Origin: Sinonovacula constricta
Lineage: Eukaryota > Mollusca > Bivalvia > Cardiida > Solecurtidae
Length of the DNA stretch: 64,000 nucleotides
NCBI GenBank assembly: GCA_007844125.1
Contig: CM017567.1
Span: 12,194,428-12,258,427, forward strand
Direction: 5' to 3'
This document shows positions 38,601 to 50,562 of the stretch, piece after piece. Both the position numbers and the translations under genes were made by a program. Each line of letters begins with the position of its first letter. Positions within the stretch are counted from its first letter, which is position 1. The notes beneath the pieces are model-generated. The model was not told the DNA's origin. It searched no databases and saw only the letters and a program-made list of their open reading frames with translations.

Positions 38601-39784
38601 CAGGGCTAGAATTACAATTTTTTTAGGGCAAGGCAAGTGTTGCCTTGGACAGGGCTAATATTTTTTGGGCACTAAGGCAAGTTGCAGGGGCACCAAGGCA
38701 AGTATTTCCCTCTGAAAAGGGGCACCAAGGCTACTTCAGTTTTTCATCGAGTTTTAATGTAATTTCATGTCCTCTTCATTTATGATGCACTTTCTTGCTG
38801 AAGCTCTGCTCTAGTCATGCAAGTAAAAGAAGCCTTGAAGGCAGGAATGGAATCAAAAGGACTGTTTTCATTTTCTAGTCAACTGTCGCGGTTAACATGG
38901 TTAGTTAAACTTTCAGCAGTACAACTTGCCTTTATAAAAAAACTAATACACCAACTTATCAGTTTTTGCTTCTACCTGTAACCTGTGGAGAGTGTGCTGA
39001 TTGAATCATTGAAAAAGTCCAGAGATGGAGTGGTAATTACTCTGTCTTTTCGTGGCATTTCTTCAAAAAATTTTTAAAAAAATGCTGGCGTCGAAGGTTC
39101 TTTTGACAAGAAATGCCGGGGATTACCGATGATCATCTGTTTATTAATCGGTACATATCGGAAGGCAGTTCCAATCATAAAATTTACCCCCCGTCATTAC
39201 ACTGCGATTGTAAGTGTTGACGTGGGAGTGGACACGTTAGAAACAATAGCCGGTAATTCGTTGGCGGGTAAATGAACGTAAGAAGCAGGATTATTAGGGG
39301 ATTCGCTTTTGTACCTCGTTTCTCGTAATACTTACGTAGTGGGAATTGCGTCCTTCTCTACACATGGCCAGTGACAAGGTGAATTTGCGCGGCAGTGTCG
39401 GTTTTCGTCACTTGCTTTATCATTCGTACTTACTCGACAACCTCCGGCAAGTTTCGGAAGATAGTTCGTCAATATTGCGGCGACATTGTCACATAGTTAT
39501 ATTCGAGTCAATTTCGTAGACGAGGTGATCCGAGTGTTGCTTTATATTACTGAACAACGGCGAAAAAAGTCAACAATAGGAACTTGTGTTCGTTGTTTAC
39601 ATGTAATTTTATTTCATAATAAATGAGGGCACTAGTGCAAAGCGGGAGGGCATCCACGGCAACAATGTTGCCGTGGATATTGGCATTATTCTGAGGGCAT
39701 TACGGCAAGTAAGGAGGGCAACCACGGCAATCACGGCACGTAATACATAACCTTGCATCTAGTGATAGTGTAATTCGAACCCTG
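38601..39784 (+). mobile_element. hAT-like non-autonomous DNA transposon (1.18 kb)
   Basis: Terminal inverted repeats: left CAGGGCTAGAATTACAA, right TGTAATTCGAACCCTG (its near-complement). CAGGG ends are a hAT hallmark. The flanks read TTAGTCAT on the left and CAGTCAT(T) on the right, an imperfect 7-8-bp duplication. The interior is CpG-rich (39040-39720) and begins and ends with G/C repeats around GGGCACTAAGGCAAG and GGGCATTACGGCAAG. No transposase frame is visible. It begins 82 bp after exon 2. A fragment of the nearby 59-bp satellite lies within its right end (39742-39766). Confidence 0.75.
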
Positions 39785-40677
39785 CAGTCATTTGTGTAAT
39801 CTTTTAAATGCCAATGCAAAAAAGTATATTTCATTTGTGTTTGTTTTTTCCTCACAAATGGAAATGTTTGTTTTGTTCTGTCCAGGAATTCCAGTGTACA
39901 TCAGTCAAACAATTCTACCATTTTCTACTTAGTCTTATTGTTCCTTCATGTATAATGGATGATGTTGTCACATGCCCACTTTGGTTAAAATACATTGGTT
40001 AGAATAAAGGAGCACATGTTTGATGTTGTCTGTAAATTGTTTGATGTGTTGGAATGTTTACAATGATTGACTGAGGACAATGATTAATGAAGGTAAAGTT
40101 TAAATCAAGAGGCCACCACAATCATGTGAATGGAGTGTGGCTTTGTGATCAGTCAATGTATACCTATGGCCAAGATAGAGTTGATAGAAACCCTGTACCA
40201 GACCCTTGATGGATTGTCCACCACTTCAGTGGAGGAAGCTCTATAGTATGGTGTCTATGTTGCAATTTAAGTAGACTATAAGTAGTCATTCTTGTTTCTA
40301 TCTAAAGATGTTCTCATGCAACTCTGTATAAGTGATGGAAACATTTGTGTATACCTATAGCACAGTGTTGTAAAATATGAAGTCCCATATTTCACTGCCC
40401 TATTAGTTCCATCCGGACAGTCATCAGGGGTCTTTCCCAATAATATGTTGACTTTATGCACTAATCACCATAATGGTGTTGCTGCAATATATTTAAAAAC
40501 AAAATAAACCTGTCCTATAATCCATTAATTTAGCCCCAGGATGGAATGTCCTCAAGACAGATGCAGTTCAACCAGTTTTATAACAGCATGTGAAGAAAAC
40601 CTTTGATACCAACACCTATTTACATGATCTCGAAAGGCAAAGGCAAAGTAATTTAGATCCAGATCAGGCAGCTCCTT

Positions 40678-41518
40678 TTAGTAACTGTCTGATTAGGGTC
40701 TGCACTACTTGCTGCTGATTCTTTAGCAATACATAACCTTTCATATAGCGATCAGTGTCTGCACTACTTGCTGCTGATTCTTTAGCAATATGTAACCTTG
40801 CATCTAGTATTCAAGGTCTGCACTTCTTGCTGCTGTTTCTTTAACAATATGTAACTTGCATATAGTGATCAGGGTCTACACTACTTGCTGCTGATTCTTT
40901 AGCAATACATAACCTTGCATCTAGTTATCAGAGTCTACACTACTTGCTGCTGGTTCTTTAGCAATACATAACCTTGCATCTAGTGATCAGGGTCTACACT
41001 ACTTGCTGCTGATTCTTTAGCAATACATAACCTTGCATCTAGTGATCAGTGTCTACACTACTTGCTGCTGATTCTTTAGCAATACATAACCTTGCATCTA
41101 GTGATCAGAATCTACACTACTTGCTGCTGATTCTTTAGCAATACATAACCTTGCATCTAGTGATCAGGGTCTGCACTACTTGCTGCTGATTCTTTAGCAA
41201 TACATAACCTTGCATCTAGTGATCAGAGTCTACACTACTTGCTGCTGGTTCTTTAGCAATACATAACCTTGCATCTAGTGATCAGTGTCTGCACTATTTG
41301 CTGCTGTTTCTTTAGCAATACATAACCTTGCATCTAGTGATCAGAGTCTACACTACTTGCTGCTGGTTCTTTAGCAATACATAACCTTGCATCTAGTGAT
41401 CAGTGCCTACACTACTTGATGCTGATTCTTTAGCAAAACATAACCTTGCATCTAGTGATCAAGGTCTACACTACTTGCTGCTGGTTCTTTAGCAATGTGT
41501 AACCTTGTATAGTCAGGG
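40678..41518 (+). repeat. 59-bp minisatellite, about 14 copies
   Basis: Head-to-tail 59-bp units: GTGATCAGGGTCTACACTAC, TTGCTGCTGATTCTTTAGCA, ATACATAACCTTGCATCTA. Copies are nearly identical through the middle and more diverged at both edges (40740-40860 and 41400-41518). The first unit runs straight out of a palindromic-repeat copy (GCAGCTCCTTTTAGTAACTG TCTGATTAGGGTCTGCACTA, 40668-40707), so the array grew from the right flank of that copy. Confidence 0.95.
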
Positions 41519-43719
41519 TTTATAATATGGCTATTTAATTACAAATGTATTGGGCTATGGGGAACTTGTACTTATGCTAATGCACTTGTTAAATGTTAAA
41601 TTATTTTAAGGAGTAATCAAACATTAAGCTTAATACCTTAATAAATCTTAGTTGAGTAATGGCTTAAGTTTATATGTATATCATAAAATGCTATGATTGA
41701 CTTGTAAAAATAATGTATTAACTCAAAAAAGGTAATTAATAAGCAAACCAATCTTCTAAATTATCTTACTGCTGCATATATTTAAAGTGTCATGAACATT
41801 CTTGTATATTGTATACCTAGGCACCTTCTGCCATAGGGTAAACTGGTATTGTTCATATTGAGTAAGATTAGAAGGAAGTGGATTTTAATTTAAGCATCAC
41901 AAATTGTTTTTTCAGTTGTCTCTTACAAGCTTCAATGTTTGGTATGAGCTGGTTCCATGTTGTTGCTTTACTTTTGTGGTAGAACTTTGTTGCGAAACGT
42001 TTGACCTCTGAAGCACAAAACATTCACAAACAGTAAAAAAAAACCCCAGACATTAGTTAAAACACTGGCAGCTGCTCAACACCACATTCCTTCATGCTTA
42101 CTGCATTAATCTTCTGACTAATTCATTGTAATTAGAGCTAATACATTGTTTTTTTTAACACATGAACCACAAGTAGACCATCATTCATTTTAAAGGTAAA
42201 AAGATAAATTATTTTTATCAACTGAATTACAAATAAACTTCAAACTGGGTTCTGGTAGTTTATTTGAAGGGACATCTGTGACTTGCATGGCAACATTTCA
42301 AATATCTTCATGTCACCTAGTCCCTGCTGGGAGCTGTCTGATCAGGATCTGCAGTATTTGCCATTTAGTCTCTTTTATTAAGTATATTAACTTTTACAAG
42401 TAATGCAATACATAAGCTAAAAAACTAAGAATTTATAAAATACAACATGATAAGGGTAAAAATGATCGGCTTTGAAAAGGTTTTTTAGCACTGGACTGCC
42501 AGGCGTTTGGTGAATATGACTAGGTGTTTTAGATTTTGTTAGGTGTTTACCTCATGCTCTCACAGTAAGGGCAATCATTCATCAGCTTCCACAGACACTG
42601 ACACAGTCTTAGAAGTGAAATATTTCTGATGGGATGATAAATCCAACAAACATAAAAATTGTTTCAATTTATCCACTGTATAGCAGATTTGTTCTCCTGA
42701 TTCTGTTAAATTCTTCTTTTAGTTAACTTTTGAAGTTAATCATATTCTACCTTATTATTTCCTAGTGGTTAAATTGTAATTTGTAATTTAATTGTTAAAT
42801 GTTATAGGTAATTGTCAATGTCAAGTGAATGTGTGCCTTTATTATCAGTTTAAATGTTTATAATCCTGAAGTTGGCACATTTAGACACTTCAGCAGATGG
42901 GCTGGGTATTAAATTTCCTGCCAAACATCTTGTTGAAAATGTTATGGCTGTAGTATTTATGGAACTAGGTTAAGGTTTACTGAATGATGAAATCTGTGCT
43001 CCTTGTAAAACACTAACTTAATTGATATTTTATAAGATCTATAAATATATTGAGTAATTTAAATTATTTTGTCTTTTAATTAACTTATATTAATCACTAT
43101 CTGACATTCCACTTCCTGGGTAGAACCAGTAGTCAGGTAGTAACGACCTGGTGGCAATAAATAGTCCTGCCACAGCAGTAATATCTTAAGGTTGGTTTGG
43201 GATTCTGACACATTGTCCTTCAGCTGGGAGTCCTATGCCTCACCCACTAGACTGTACACTTATTATGCTGAGTATTTCTTTTGTGTGGTCACAAGTTTGA
43301 GCCCCTAGACCAGACAGGGATGTCAAACCCTCGGCAAGAGCTTAAGCTAGATATTAACTTTCTACAGACCTTAACCAGGAATAGACAATCAAGACTGATG
43401 AATATCATTTTTACTAAACCTTTAATTGATAACGCATTTGAGGCTCAGCAGCAAATAGTATAATGGCTGGCTGAACTCGTCCTACACTTTTTGTCTAAGC
43501 CAGATCCGTTTGTGTTAACAAGTGCACAGAATCATCCTTTATGAAACTATACAAATAGATGCTGCATGTTTAGTTTGTGATGCAGTCACAATTGCCTGCT
43601 GGTAGTTTGGCATTTCATTTCTGGCACCTTGACAAGTGTTGGATAACAGAAGGAGAGTAAGAGGGAGCCCAAGATATAAGCATTAAATCCTGAAACATTA
43701 CACATAGACTGCTACATTT

Positions 43720-43850
43720 GGTAACTCTTAGCTTGCTAAAAATATGCAATAGGCTTTTGCAAATAGTGTAGCTCCAAATCAGTCAGCCCCCTTCTGAAAC
43801 CTTTGCATAAACATGTTAGCAAATAGTGATGAATTGGGCATCAGCTTTTT
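43720..43850 (+). repeat. Palindromic 'CTGATCAG' repeat, decayed
   Basis: Contains TTAGCTTGCTAAAAATATGC, TTTTGCAAATAGTGTAGCTC, AAATCAGTCAGCCCCCTTCT. Only the left arm is clear. Confidence 0.55.
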
Positions 43851-44099
43851 ATAAATGAAGGATTTTAACAAATGAAGGATTTCTTACCAATACTTAGTTC
43901 TAAGTTGTTAGCTAACAACTACATGAAAAGGTATTCATAGTACATAAGAAATAGTGCAAAAGAGCTCCAGAAAAAGGAGTTCATCTGATTTAATGTTGCC
44001 CTGTATAACATTAGTCTCAGCCAAACCCTATATTGCTGGTATTAATTGAAATTGTTCAAGGCATTTTAACAGGTATAAAGGGTTTGGAAGAGATAAGAC

Positions 44100-44245
44100 G
44101 AGTTTCCAAGAGCTGTTCTGCTATCTCTCTGGGACTCTGGTGCAGATTCAGATAAGACAGTCCCTAGCTTAAGCTGGCTAATCTGGACCTACATTATTTG
44201 CAAATGTCTAGAAGTTAGTGTCTAGCAGATTAAGAGTTTACAAAA
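44100..44245 (+). repeat. Palindromic 'CTGATCAG' repeat, decayed
   Basis: Contains AGATAAGACAGTCCCTAGCT, TAAGCTGGCTAATCTGGACC, TACATTATTTGCAAATGTC, CTAGCAGATTAAGAGTT. Confidence 0.5.
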
Positions 44246-45057
44246 CAGGAGCCCAGAATCCCTCTGGATTAAAGTATTTTCTGATAATTGGCTTCAAAAT
44301 TCTACCTGATCAAATTAGTTACAGCTTACATGAAGAATGCAGTGTTAGAAGATTATGTAGCAGGTATTTTGCAGCTTTAGTATACCTCCATGAGTAGCAG
44401 TATACATGATGTTGATATAAGATGCTAATTTATTATATTGAAATAAGTGTTACTTTTTAGGTTTTATTAAATTGTGTCTAATGTGGATTGTAAGCTTGCT
44501 TTCCTGTCCTGTCAGTGATAATTTAAGTAAAAGTTATTTCTAGTTATTTAATGGTAAATAAGATATACATATTCGTTGTGATAAAAGCAAATGGAATCTA
44601 TGTTAACTTTAAATATTGTCAGTTACAATGCCAACGTTAATCATAGTGAAAAAAACATGTAGTGTTTTATGTGTGCAGAATACACCTTATTTGTTGAATT
44701 CATGCCAACAATATTTGATGTCGTTGAAAACAAACATTCAATTTGTGCCATCCATTGAAAACAGCTTGGAGAGACGATGATGAGCTTGATAGTGCAATAG
44801 TAGAGAGCCCCACGCTGCCTGCCAGGGTCTGAGTTTGCAAGTAATTTCCTTAAGCAGGAAATGCAAATATGCAACATGAATTGTTTCAATTCACCCATGA
44901 TTACATCTCCTAGTGCCATGGGCCTCAGCTGCAAGTAATGGATTTACTTCCTGAAATGCTGTGGTCATTTAAAAAACATATAGCTTGAACAAAATAATTT
45001 ATGTTTTCACCAATTTAACATCATTTCTAACAAACCATCCTCGTCTGTCTATTTCAG

Positions 45058-45299
45058 AGCTGTACTTCCAGAGATTCCAGCACGGCAACCTTGAACCACT
45101 TGACACAATTTTCGTAAAGAATGTCAAGGAGGGTGGACCGGCCCACAAAGCAGGATTGACCGCCGGGGATCGCATCATCTCCGTGAATGAAGAACCTGTG
45201 ACGGGGAAATCATATGGTCAGGTGATAAAGCTTATACAGCAGAGTAGCTCAGATCTCAGCTTACTAGTCGTGCCCAAGGAGGAAGATATTCTGCAAGTG
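45058..45299 (+). CDS. ARHGAP21: ARHGAP21/23-like exon 3: main body of PDZ domain
   Basis: This 242-nt exon has acceptor TATTTCAG and donor GTG|GTACGT, and enters in phase 1 after the microexon. It encodes most of the PDZ fold. [35 protein letters not shown] and [14 protein letters not shown] are followed by [11 protein letters not shown]. These are near-identical to the vertebrate ARHGAP21 PDZ core and include the GGPA/AGL/GDRI motifs that form the second half of the domain. It ends in phase 0 and joins exon 4 (AYQNSAQSF). A 415-bp intron follows. Confidence 0.96.
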
Positions 45300-45714
45300 G
45301 TACGTTGTCATTGAACACCTAGAAATACTAAAAGAAACCTGCTTATATTTTTTTTTAAATCTAAGAGGACAAATTGACAAAGGAATTGACTAGAGTTTCA
45401 TTTTTGTTTTTTAAGAAAGGGTTTTGGTCTGTTGTTTTGAATTTTATAACCTTTACTGGCATAATAAAGTTACAACACTTAAAGTTTTGCCTTCATGCAA
45501 AATAATTCAAAACATCCTTAAAACAAATTTTGTAGTGACAGTTTTTTTACTTAAGCTTTCGTTTGTTATCTGGTATAATTGTCAATCTAGGCCAGTATGC
45601 TTGTTGAGACATTTCTAACTCACATATCTCATTTTTCTTCATTTTGGAGGCCCTTGTCCAGAATAACCCAGTTCATCACTGTTAAAAAGTAACCTAAAAT
45701 TACCTGTATTGCAG

Positions 45715-47473
45715 GCATATCAGAATTCTGCCCAGTCTTTTGACCAGTATGGCCTGGTGCCTGACGCTGGGGGGCGCCCGGGAGTGGGTGGGGTGAAGGC
45801 CTCACAGTATCCTACCTACACCACCCAGCTGTCCATGGACAACCCCTCCTACAGGGCCAGTAGAGATAGAAAAGTCCTCTCAACAAGCTCCTTGGATACC
45901 AACCTCTTCGAGAGTGGCGGAGATCCATATGAGCGTGTGAAAACTGATTCCCCTCGTAGAACACTTACCACATCAACTTCATACACCTCAGGATTGAGTG
46001 TCTTCCGAGATCAGGTGCCTCAAGAAGACAACAACATGAACAAGGCAGTGTTTTTAGACCGAAGGCGCGAGTTTGAAACCCGGTCTGCTCAGGAGAATGT
46101 GAATCCAAATAGTGCCAAGAACTATTCATTTGGGCTGTATTTTCCAAAAAAAGAAAGTACTGCAACTAGTTCAGAGAATTTAACTAGGTCAGTGGTTGTA
46201 CGACGATCACGAGAAAGTGTGCTGAAACCAACAGATTCTCAGGAAAATATATCGAAATTGCAGTCTCGCACACGGAGTGTGCCTATTGAGTACAGACATA
46301 GTGGAACACCAGATCAGCGTGTGGTGGACCGATATCGGTCATCAGAAGCAGTTGGAGATGGGGAGAATAAGAAACAACAGCAGTATCATGGACAAAGTAC
46401 GTCCATCAGACATAGTTTTCCTGATTCTGGTGTTCCAGTTTGGACTTCACCAGTTGGTCGGCGGTCAAGTGAGACCACCAGTCCATATGGTTTTGATCAT
46501 GGGACCCCAACTCCAGATAACATAAATAATACACCCAATAAGAGAGACAGTTATAACTCAGCCCGACAATATGTTCCAGTTATTAATGAAACTGGCATGT
46601 CGAGAAGTCAGAAGATGTCAGCAAGTGTAGGACAGTATAGACCCTCGGTCAAATGTCTACCACACGGAGAATGTATTACGAACAACATACAACAATCATT
46701 CACCTGAACAACCCAACTTGCATAGCTCTTCCAGAACTTTTATCGTTACCATAGGAGATAGCCCTGATCGCAGCAATACACCGAGTAATCAAGCCAGTCA
46801 GTCAGGCAGCCATTCTTACGGTGCAGCATTTGCTCTGACAAGATCACCCGCATCAACAGAGATCGAGATTCGACAGAAAAATGAACCTAGGATATTAGTG
46901 TCTCACCGAAAGAAACAGTTCGAAAAACGACCTGAGAGTTCTCCAACACCTCTTGCAGGCAATTTGAATCAAAGCAGGTACAAGACTGAGATTGAAAAAA
47001 TCACCACTTTTAGGAAATTTGATGGTGTGCAATCCCGATTAGCCTCTTATGAGAAGAACAGCAATAATGGTGTGCCAACTGAACCGAGTGTGAGGTCTCG
47101 ATCACAAACACCAGTTTCTTCTCAGCCAATCAGCAAAGTGCGCCGAATGTCACAAGAGCGAGTGAAATCCCCAGAACCCTCGCAGTCACAAAATACTCAA
47201 GGAAGCAACCAATCAAATTTCTCAGATGCTGCACCAATCAGAATATATGTTTCACAAGGCACTTCAAGTTCATCTGGCTCACCTATTGTGGAGATAGTGC
47301 CGATGCAGTCATCAAGTTATGAGATAACAGACTCAAGAAATGATAAACATTTTACAGCTCACCTTAAATCCCCTGAGCAACCATGTGACCTTCGAGATCA
47401 GACAGATTCGGAGGGTGTAAAACCTGTAGGAAAGCGTCCTTTTTGTCAGCTGTCAACGCTCCATACAGCAGAT
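45715..47473 (+). CDS. ARHGAP21: ARHGAP21/23-like exon 4: large disordered linker exon, with an apparent +1 frameshift
   Basis: This 1,759-nt exon has acceptor GTATTGCAG and donor GAT|GTAAGT. Its length equals 586 codons plus one extra base. The first part is open from 45715 to a TGA at 46705-46707. The second part is open in the +1 frame from just after a TAG at 46628-46630 to the donor. The frame must therefore change between 46631 and 46704; an extra base in CCCTCGG near 46642-46648 gives the smoothest join. The product is rich in Ser, Arg, Gln and Pro, with basic Ser motifs such as RRSRES, RSRSQTPVSS and RRMSQERVKSP that could be phosphorylation or 14-3-3 sites. This fits the low-complexity linker of ARHGAP21/23. 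It has no folded domain I recognise. Confidence 0.9.
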
Positions 47474-47803
47474 GTAAGTATATTTCATATCTTGTATGTG
47501 GTATTGTGTTAGCCATTGTGTGTATGTAGAGTTGGTGTAGTCCGCTTCATTTCAAGACGTTTCATACAGTTGAGAACTGACAGCAAAATATTTGTATGCC
47601 AAATAAGTATGTGAAGTGCTTTATTCTTTTCTTTTTAATGATCAACTTTTGCATCATTTACCCTTGCAACTGTATTAAAGATGTAGCACATTGAGCTTTA
47701 CCAGCTGAAGTATGACATAACGTAGAAGGCTGATGTTGCATTTTTGTTTATTGCAAGTATGTCTAGGTTGTTTTTTTATATTCAATCTTTCACATTTGCG
47801 ACC

Positions 47804-48112
47804 AGACCTGATCGCACAATAGGTAGACATTGGCTCCAGGTACAGAATGCCCCTGGTTCGATCCTGGGCCGCGACATACCAAAGTCGTGAAAAATGGTAG
47901 TGGTATAGCTCCCTTGCGAAAGCTCAAGCAAATATAAGGGTAGTTCTACAACTAGTTGGGCCTGTGTCAGGATAATGTGACTGGGTGTGGTATCGTGCCA
48001 GTTTGAATGCATACTATACACATTGAAGGCAGCACTATATCTACTTCAAATGGATTATCTCCAGATAACTGAAATACTGTTAATGGGATGATAAACCCAA
48101 TAAACAAACACA
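47804..48112 (+). mobile_element. tRNA-derived SINE, sense, fairly complete
   Basis: The head AGACCTGATCGCACAATAGG is followed by an intact B box (GGTTCGATCC) and the complete core to ATAAACCCAATAAACAAACA. It lies in the intron after exon 4. No clear target-site duplication remains, so it is older than the copy at 14420. Confidence 0.88.
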
Positions 48113-48204
48113 CTTACTCATTTGATATGATTATTGTTTGTATCCTATGACCTTAGACACATTTAAGTTCTCATTTATCTAGCTTTTGCATATGGATAAT
48201 TTTA

Positions 48205-48710
48205 GATATCATGTGACGGTTCTTTTGTTATCATGTGACAGTACTTCTGTTATCATGTGACTATGATCTTTGAACTATATTGTTGTAGCTTAATGGGACT
48301 GTATGCAATTGAGTGTTGTTGTGGCTTTATACTTTAAAGTTCTATGTTGTGGCTATTTCAAGATATTGACAGATGTGTATTGTTATTGTTGTTGCTATAT
48401 ATAGGTATCATGTGACTAAATTGAATGTTGATACTATAAATAGGTCATCATTGACTGTTTGAATTGGGTGTTGCTGCTATATATAGATATCATGTGACTG
48501 TATTGAGTGTTATTGTTGTTGCTATAGGTATATAGGTATCACGTGATTGTTTGAAATGAGTTTTTATACTATAAATAGGTATATTGACTGTTTGAATTGA
48601 GTGTTACAACTCTATATAGATATCATGTGACTGTATTGAGTGTTATTGTTGTTGCTAAATATAGATATCATGTGACTCAATTGTGTGTTGTTGTTGTGGC
48701 TGTTTGTAGA
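48205..48710 (+). repeat. Degenerate ~60-bp tandem repeat
   Basis: The motifs ATATAGGTATCATGTGACTG, TTTGAATTGAGTGTTGTTG and TTGTTGCTATATATAG recur irregularly with indels. The array runs up to the polypyrimidine-poor acceptor region of exon 5. Confidence 0.75.
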
Positions 48711-48720
48711 TCTGCCTCAG

Positions 48721-48874
48721 ACAGGCTATGAGAATGAGGCACCTGCGGCAGACATGACACCCAAATCCTCGAGGGTGATCCATACGCCTCAGCAGGTCCT
48801 GACGCCCCACCGGGAGGGCACTGCCACGCCCACAAACTATCAGTGGTCTGTTAGGACACCAAGCCCTGCTCGTG
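48721..48874 (+). CDS. ARHGAP21: ARHGAP21/23-like exon 5 (3' end uncertain)
   Basis: Acceptor CTGCCTCAG|ACAGGC gives phase 0 and agrees with the previous exon. A closer AG at 48708-48709 would put a stop in frame. The exon encodes TGYENEAPAADMTPKSSR, then a Thr/Pro-rich stretch with TPQQ, LTPHRE, TATPT and RTPSPAR. The reading frame stops at 48901. The exon must leave in phase 1 to join exon 6. Three GT dinucleotides satisfy this: 48875, 48881 and 48893. I chose 48875 (GTG|GTACTG) as least bad; none is a strong donor. The TPxx repeats look like proline-directed kinase sites (inference). Confidence 0.72.
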
Positions 48875-50137
48875 GTACTGGTTCTACTCCCAGTCTAAGC
48901 TGAAATTTCTTGGCATTTATTTTTTTCATGTGTTGCCTGATCTTACACTTAATTTGAGCAATACATTCTAACTATGTAATCTTCAGTATCATTAATTTTC
49001 TCACTGTGACACTTGTATGTAAAAAAACTCTAGTGATTGAAAAATTGTTCTCATTGCTCAATTTGTAAAATCAAAGACAAATTACCAAAAAAGTACATTT
49101 ACAAAACACTACTTACAATTTGTTGTGCATACATTCATTAACACAGATTCAACAGTACTAAAAGCATTGCATATTGTTGTTCAAACTTCATTAAGTCACT
49201 TAGACCTGAGTGTTCCACATAACCTAGTTGGTAAGGTGATTTTCAGGTTGTCAGGTTGTTAGTCCTAGCATAGTGTGGTTTAGAATTCTAAATGATACAA
49301 ATACTTTTTTTTTGTATTTATAGAATTTTCAAATTGGATCAAGTATAATTCTTTTCTTCAACACACTAACATTAGTTAATTATGCATAATGTAAATGTTT
49401 TTTTTTATTATACACATATTTCATGTGTATATCTTAATGTATATACAATGACACTTGCAAATGCATTTTTTTTTACAATACTCATACAAATGTATTTACC
49501 ATATCTTGAGTGGCTTTAATTCAGTACATGTAATTATGAATTATGCCTATAATTAGATTCAAATAAATAAATCTGATTGTAGAACTATTGAAAATACAAA
49601 ATTAAAACAATATTTTGAAAACAATACATTTGAGTGATCTAAATGTTAAAAATATATTAAGATATAAAAATTATGTTGACTCCACTGAGATTCAAACCAA
49701 ACCCCAGCAAATCTAAATTCACAAGTGTTATTCCAACTTTCATGCCTATAAGTTGATGTCTTGTAAACCTTTGACTGTCAGAAATTAGGGGAGTGATTAT
49801 TATTTACTATATTTAGGCTTGGCCAATTTAGTATGTGACAATACAGATGTTGTTTTGTGGCATGCTGCTGTTGTTGTCAATGTGAAGAAGTATGAATTAA
49901 TCAGAAGTTGCATTGTTCATATATAGGATTGAGGTATTTCAGTAGAATAATTTGTTGTGATATTCCTCTTTCTATCATACTGTTTCATGTTTTATTTACA
50001 AGTTATACAAGCTCAAAAAAACTTTCGCCAGGTGAAAAAATGATGGATTTTACACCAAAGCTATATTTTATCCATTTCTAAGGGTTTTTCAAGTAGGAAA
50101 TAATTTATTTTATTATAAAATTATTTAAGAAGTATAA

Positions 50138-50311
50138 ACCCTGAACTGGTTGTGCAATCAGTAGAGTGTCAGCTCCAAGTTCTGGAGGCCCCGGGTTCGA
50201 TCCTGGGCCGCGACCATGATATTGAAGGTAGCACAATAACTGCTTGAAGTGGACAATGTCTCTAGATAACTGAAATACTGTTGGTGGGACGATTTACCCA
50301 ATAAACTAAAA
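50138..50311 (+). mobile_element. tRNA-derived SINE with internal deletion
   Basis: The tRNA head (CTGGTTGTGCAATCAGTAGA; B box GGTTCGATCC) joins directly to the distal core (GAAGGTAGCACAATAACTGC) and the 3' end TGGGACGATTTACCCAATAA. About 140 bp of the core is missing. It ends about 95 bp before exon 6. Confidence 0.88.
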
Positions 50312-50404
50312 AGTCAATATTATATGATAGTATATTATATTACGTGTTAATATTTTCTATTATAATCATATTTCTGTTATTATCACCATCAATTACTATT
50401 ACAG

Positions 50405-50524
50405 CCATGTCCCCATCCAGCCTAGGTCAGTCAAGTACCAGTCTGACAATCTCGACGTCATCCATGGCAACCACGCCTACCCATGACGTAGTCACACCTG
50501 TCCGCATGCGCAACAAACCAGAAA
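50405..50524 (+). CDS. ARHGAP21: ARHGAP21/23-like exon 6: Ser/Thr-rich linker
   Basis: This 120-nt exon lies between CTATTACAG and GAAA|GTAAGT, phase 1 in and phase 1 out. It encodes MSPSSLGQSSTSLTISTSS, then MATTPTHDVVTPVRMRNKPE. The sequence is low in complexity and lies in the disordered linker. Its support is the splice sites, the higher GC and CpG content than the surrounding intron, and the phase fit to exons 5 and 7. A tRNA-like repeat starts 39 bp after its donor and a decayed SINE ends about 95 bp before its acceptor. Confidence 0.82.
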
Positions 50525-50562
50525 GTAAGTTTAGTTTATTGACCAATAAGAGACATTGTAAC

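Noticed and set aside
42480..42655. Possible very old SINE copy ending GGGATGATAAATCCAACAAAC
   Set aside because: Only the last 25 bases resemble the family; the core and head are not recognisable.
48710..48720. Acceptor TTTGTAG at 48709 for exon 5
   Set aside because: In the phase required by exon 4 it gives a stop within 16 codons; the acceptor at 48720 keeps the frame open.
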